From positions 12,892,766 through 12,956,765 of the forward strand of contig NC_059401.1 of the NCBI RefSeq assembly GCF_905220565.1: a DNA stretch of 64,000 bases, written 5' to 3'. Numbering within the stretch: the first letter of the stretch is position 1; the number at the start of each line of letters is the position of its first letter. A program made the translations under genes and the position numbers. The notes under the pieces were generated by a model. It had not been told where the DNA came from and did not search any database. It saw only the letters and a list, made by a program, of their open reading frames with translations. Origin of the DNA: Melitaea cinxia. Its lineage: Eukaryota; Arthropoda; Insecta; Lepidoptera; Nymphalidae. This document shows positions 63,716-64,000 of the stretch, in pieces.

Positions 63716-63957
63716 TTAACCGACTGTTGAAGGGAGAAGTGTTTTTATACGTGTTATCCCATAGCTTGTACTAGGTGTACCGCTTTTGATATTATTTTTT
63801 TAATCGAAATCTGTTGCTTGTTATGTGGTCCCATTTAAATTTGATCAAGATCTCAAGCGTACTTCTTTAAATTATCCCTGACAATGCACTGTTTTACCGA
63901 CTAGTGACGTATTACTTGTCGATATAATGGAGGTCGGTTTTTTTTTCATTTGCGAGT
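63716..63957 (+). repeat. Repeat family C, short copy
   Basis: AACCGACTGTTGAAGGGAGA, one unit with TGTGGTCCCATTTAAATTTG, then GGAGGTCGG and TTTGCGAGTATG. The terminal CACAATTA is lost. Confidence 0.75.
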
Positions 63958-64000
63958 ATGTATGATTTATGTATGTATCTTTTTTTACGTATAGTATCCA

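Overview
The window is nuclear DNA of a lepidopteran insect, probably a butterfly. The base is AT-rich, genes are split by long introns, and almost every gap holds repeats typical of Lepidoptera: tRNA-derived SINEs, Helitron-type elements ending in CTAG, RTE and R1 LINE ends, and a long repeat beginning AACCGACTTCC. All calls come from reading the sequence; no database search was possible.

Three host genes are supported. (1) 60-1218, + strand: the last exons of a beaten-path (Beat) family immunoglobulin-domain protein, whose last proposed exon adds a hydrophobic, GPI-signal-like tail. (2) 2594-4332, - strand: a complete five-exon pro-resilin, an elastic cuticle protein with Gly/Ser/Tyr repeats on both sides of an RR-2 chitin-binding domain. 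(3) 12277-62682, - strand: a facilitated trehalose transporter (Tret1-like MFS sugar transporter). Its nine coding exons join in phase into 465 residues over about 50 kb. The first exon encodes 11 residues and lies 23 kb upstream of the second.

Region by region: 6.7-8.6 kb is a decayed RTE LINE between the pro-resilin and transporter genes. The transporter introns hold the rest: two composite Helitrons (22.5-23.8 and 32.9-34.3 kb), an 870-bp minisatellite with an 8-bp unit that contains a perfect fold-back (24.5-25.3 kb), an R1 LINE tail (27.2-27.9 kb), and, in intron 1, a nearly intact PHD-finger/APE/reverse-transcriptase LINE (49.5-53.8 kb) whose ORF2 is broken by one frameshift in an A10 run. 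Intron 1 also holds small MITE-like fold-backs, a Tc1/mariner-like transposase scrap, a retroelement ORF1 scrap split by a SINE, and a short ORF resembling the start of a family of insect SWIM-type proteins.

No new defence or metabolic system is visible. The observations most worth a second look are about repeats and gene structure: the repeat inserted at the same base of two SINE copies, the Helitron composites sharing one internal junction, SINE tails that match the last codons of the RTE ORF, the inverted fold-back inside the minisatellite, and the Beat exon that would switch the protein to a membrane-anchored form.
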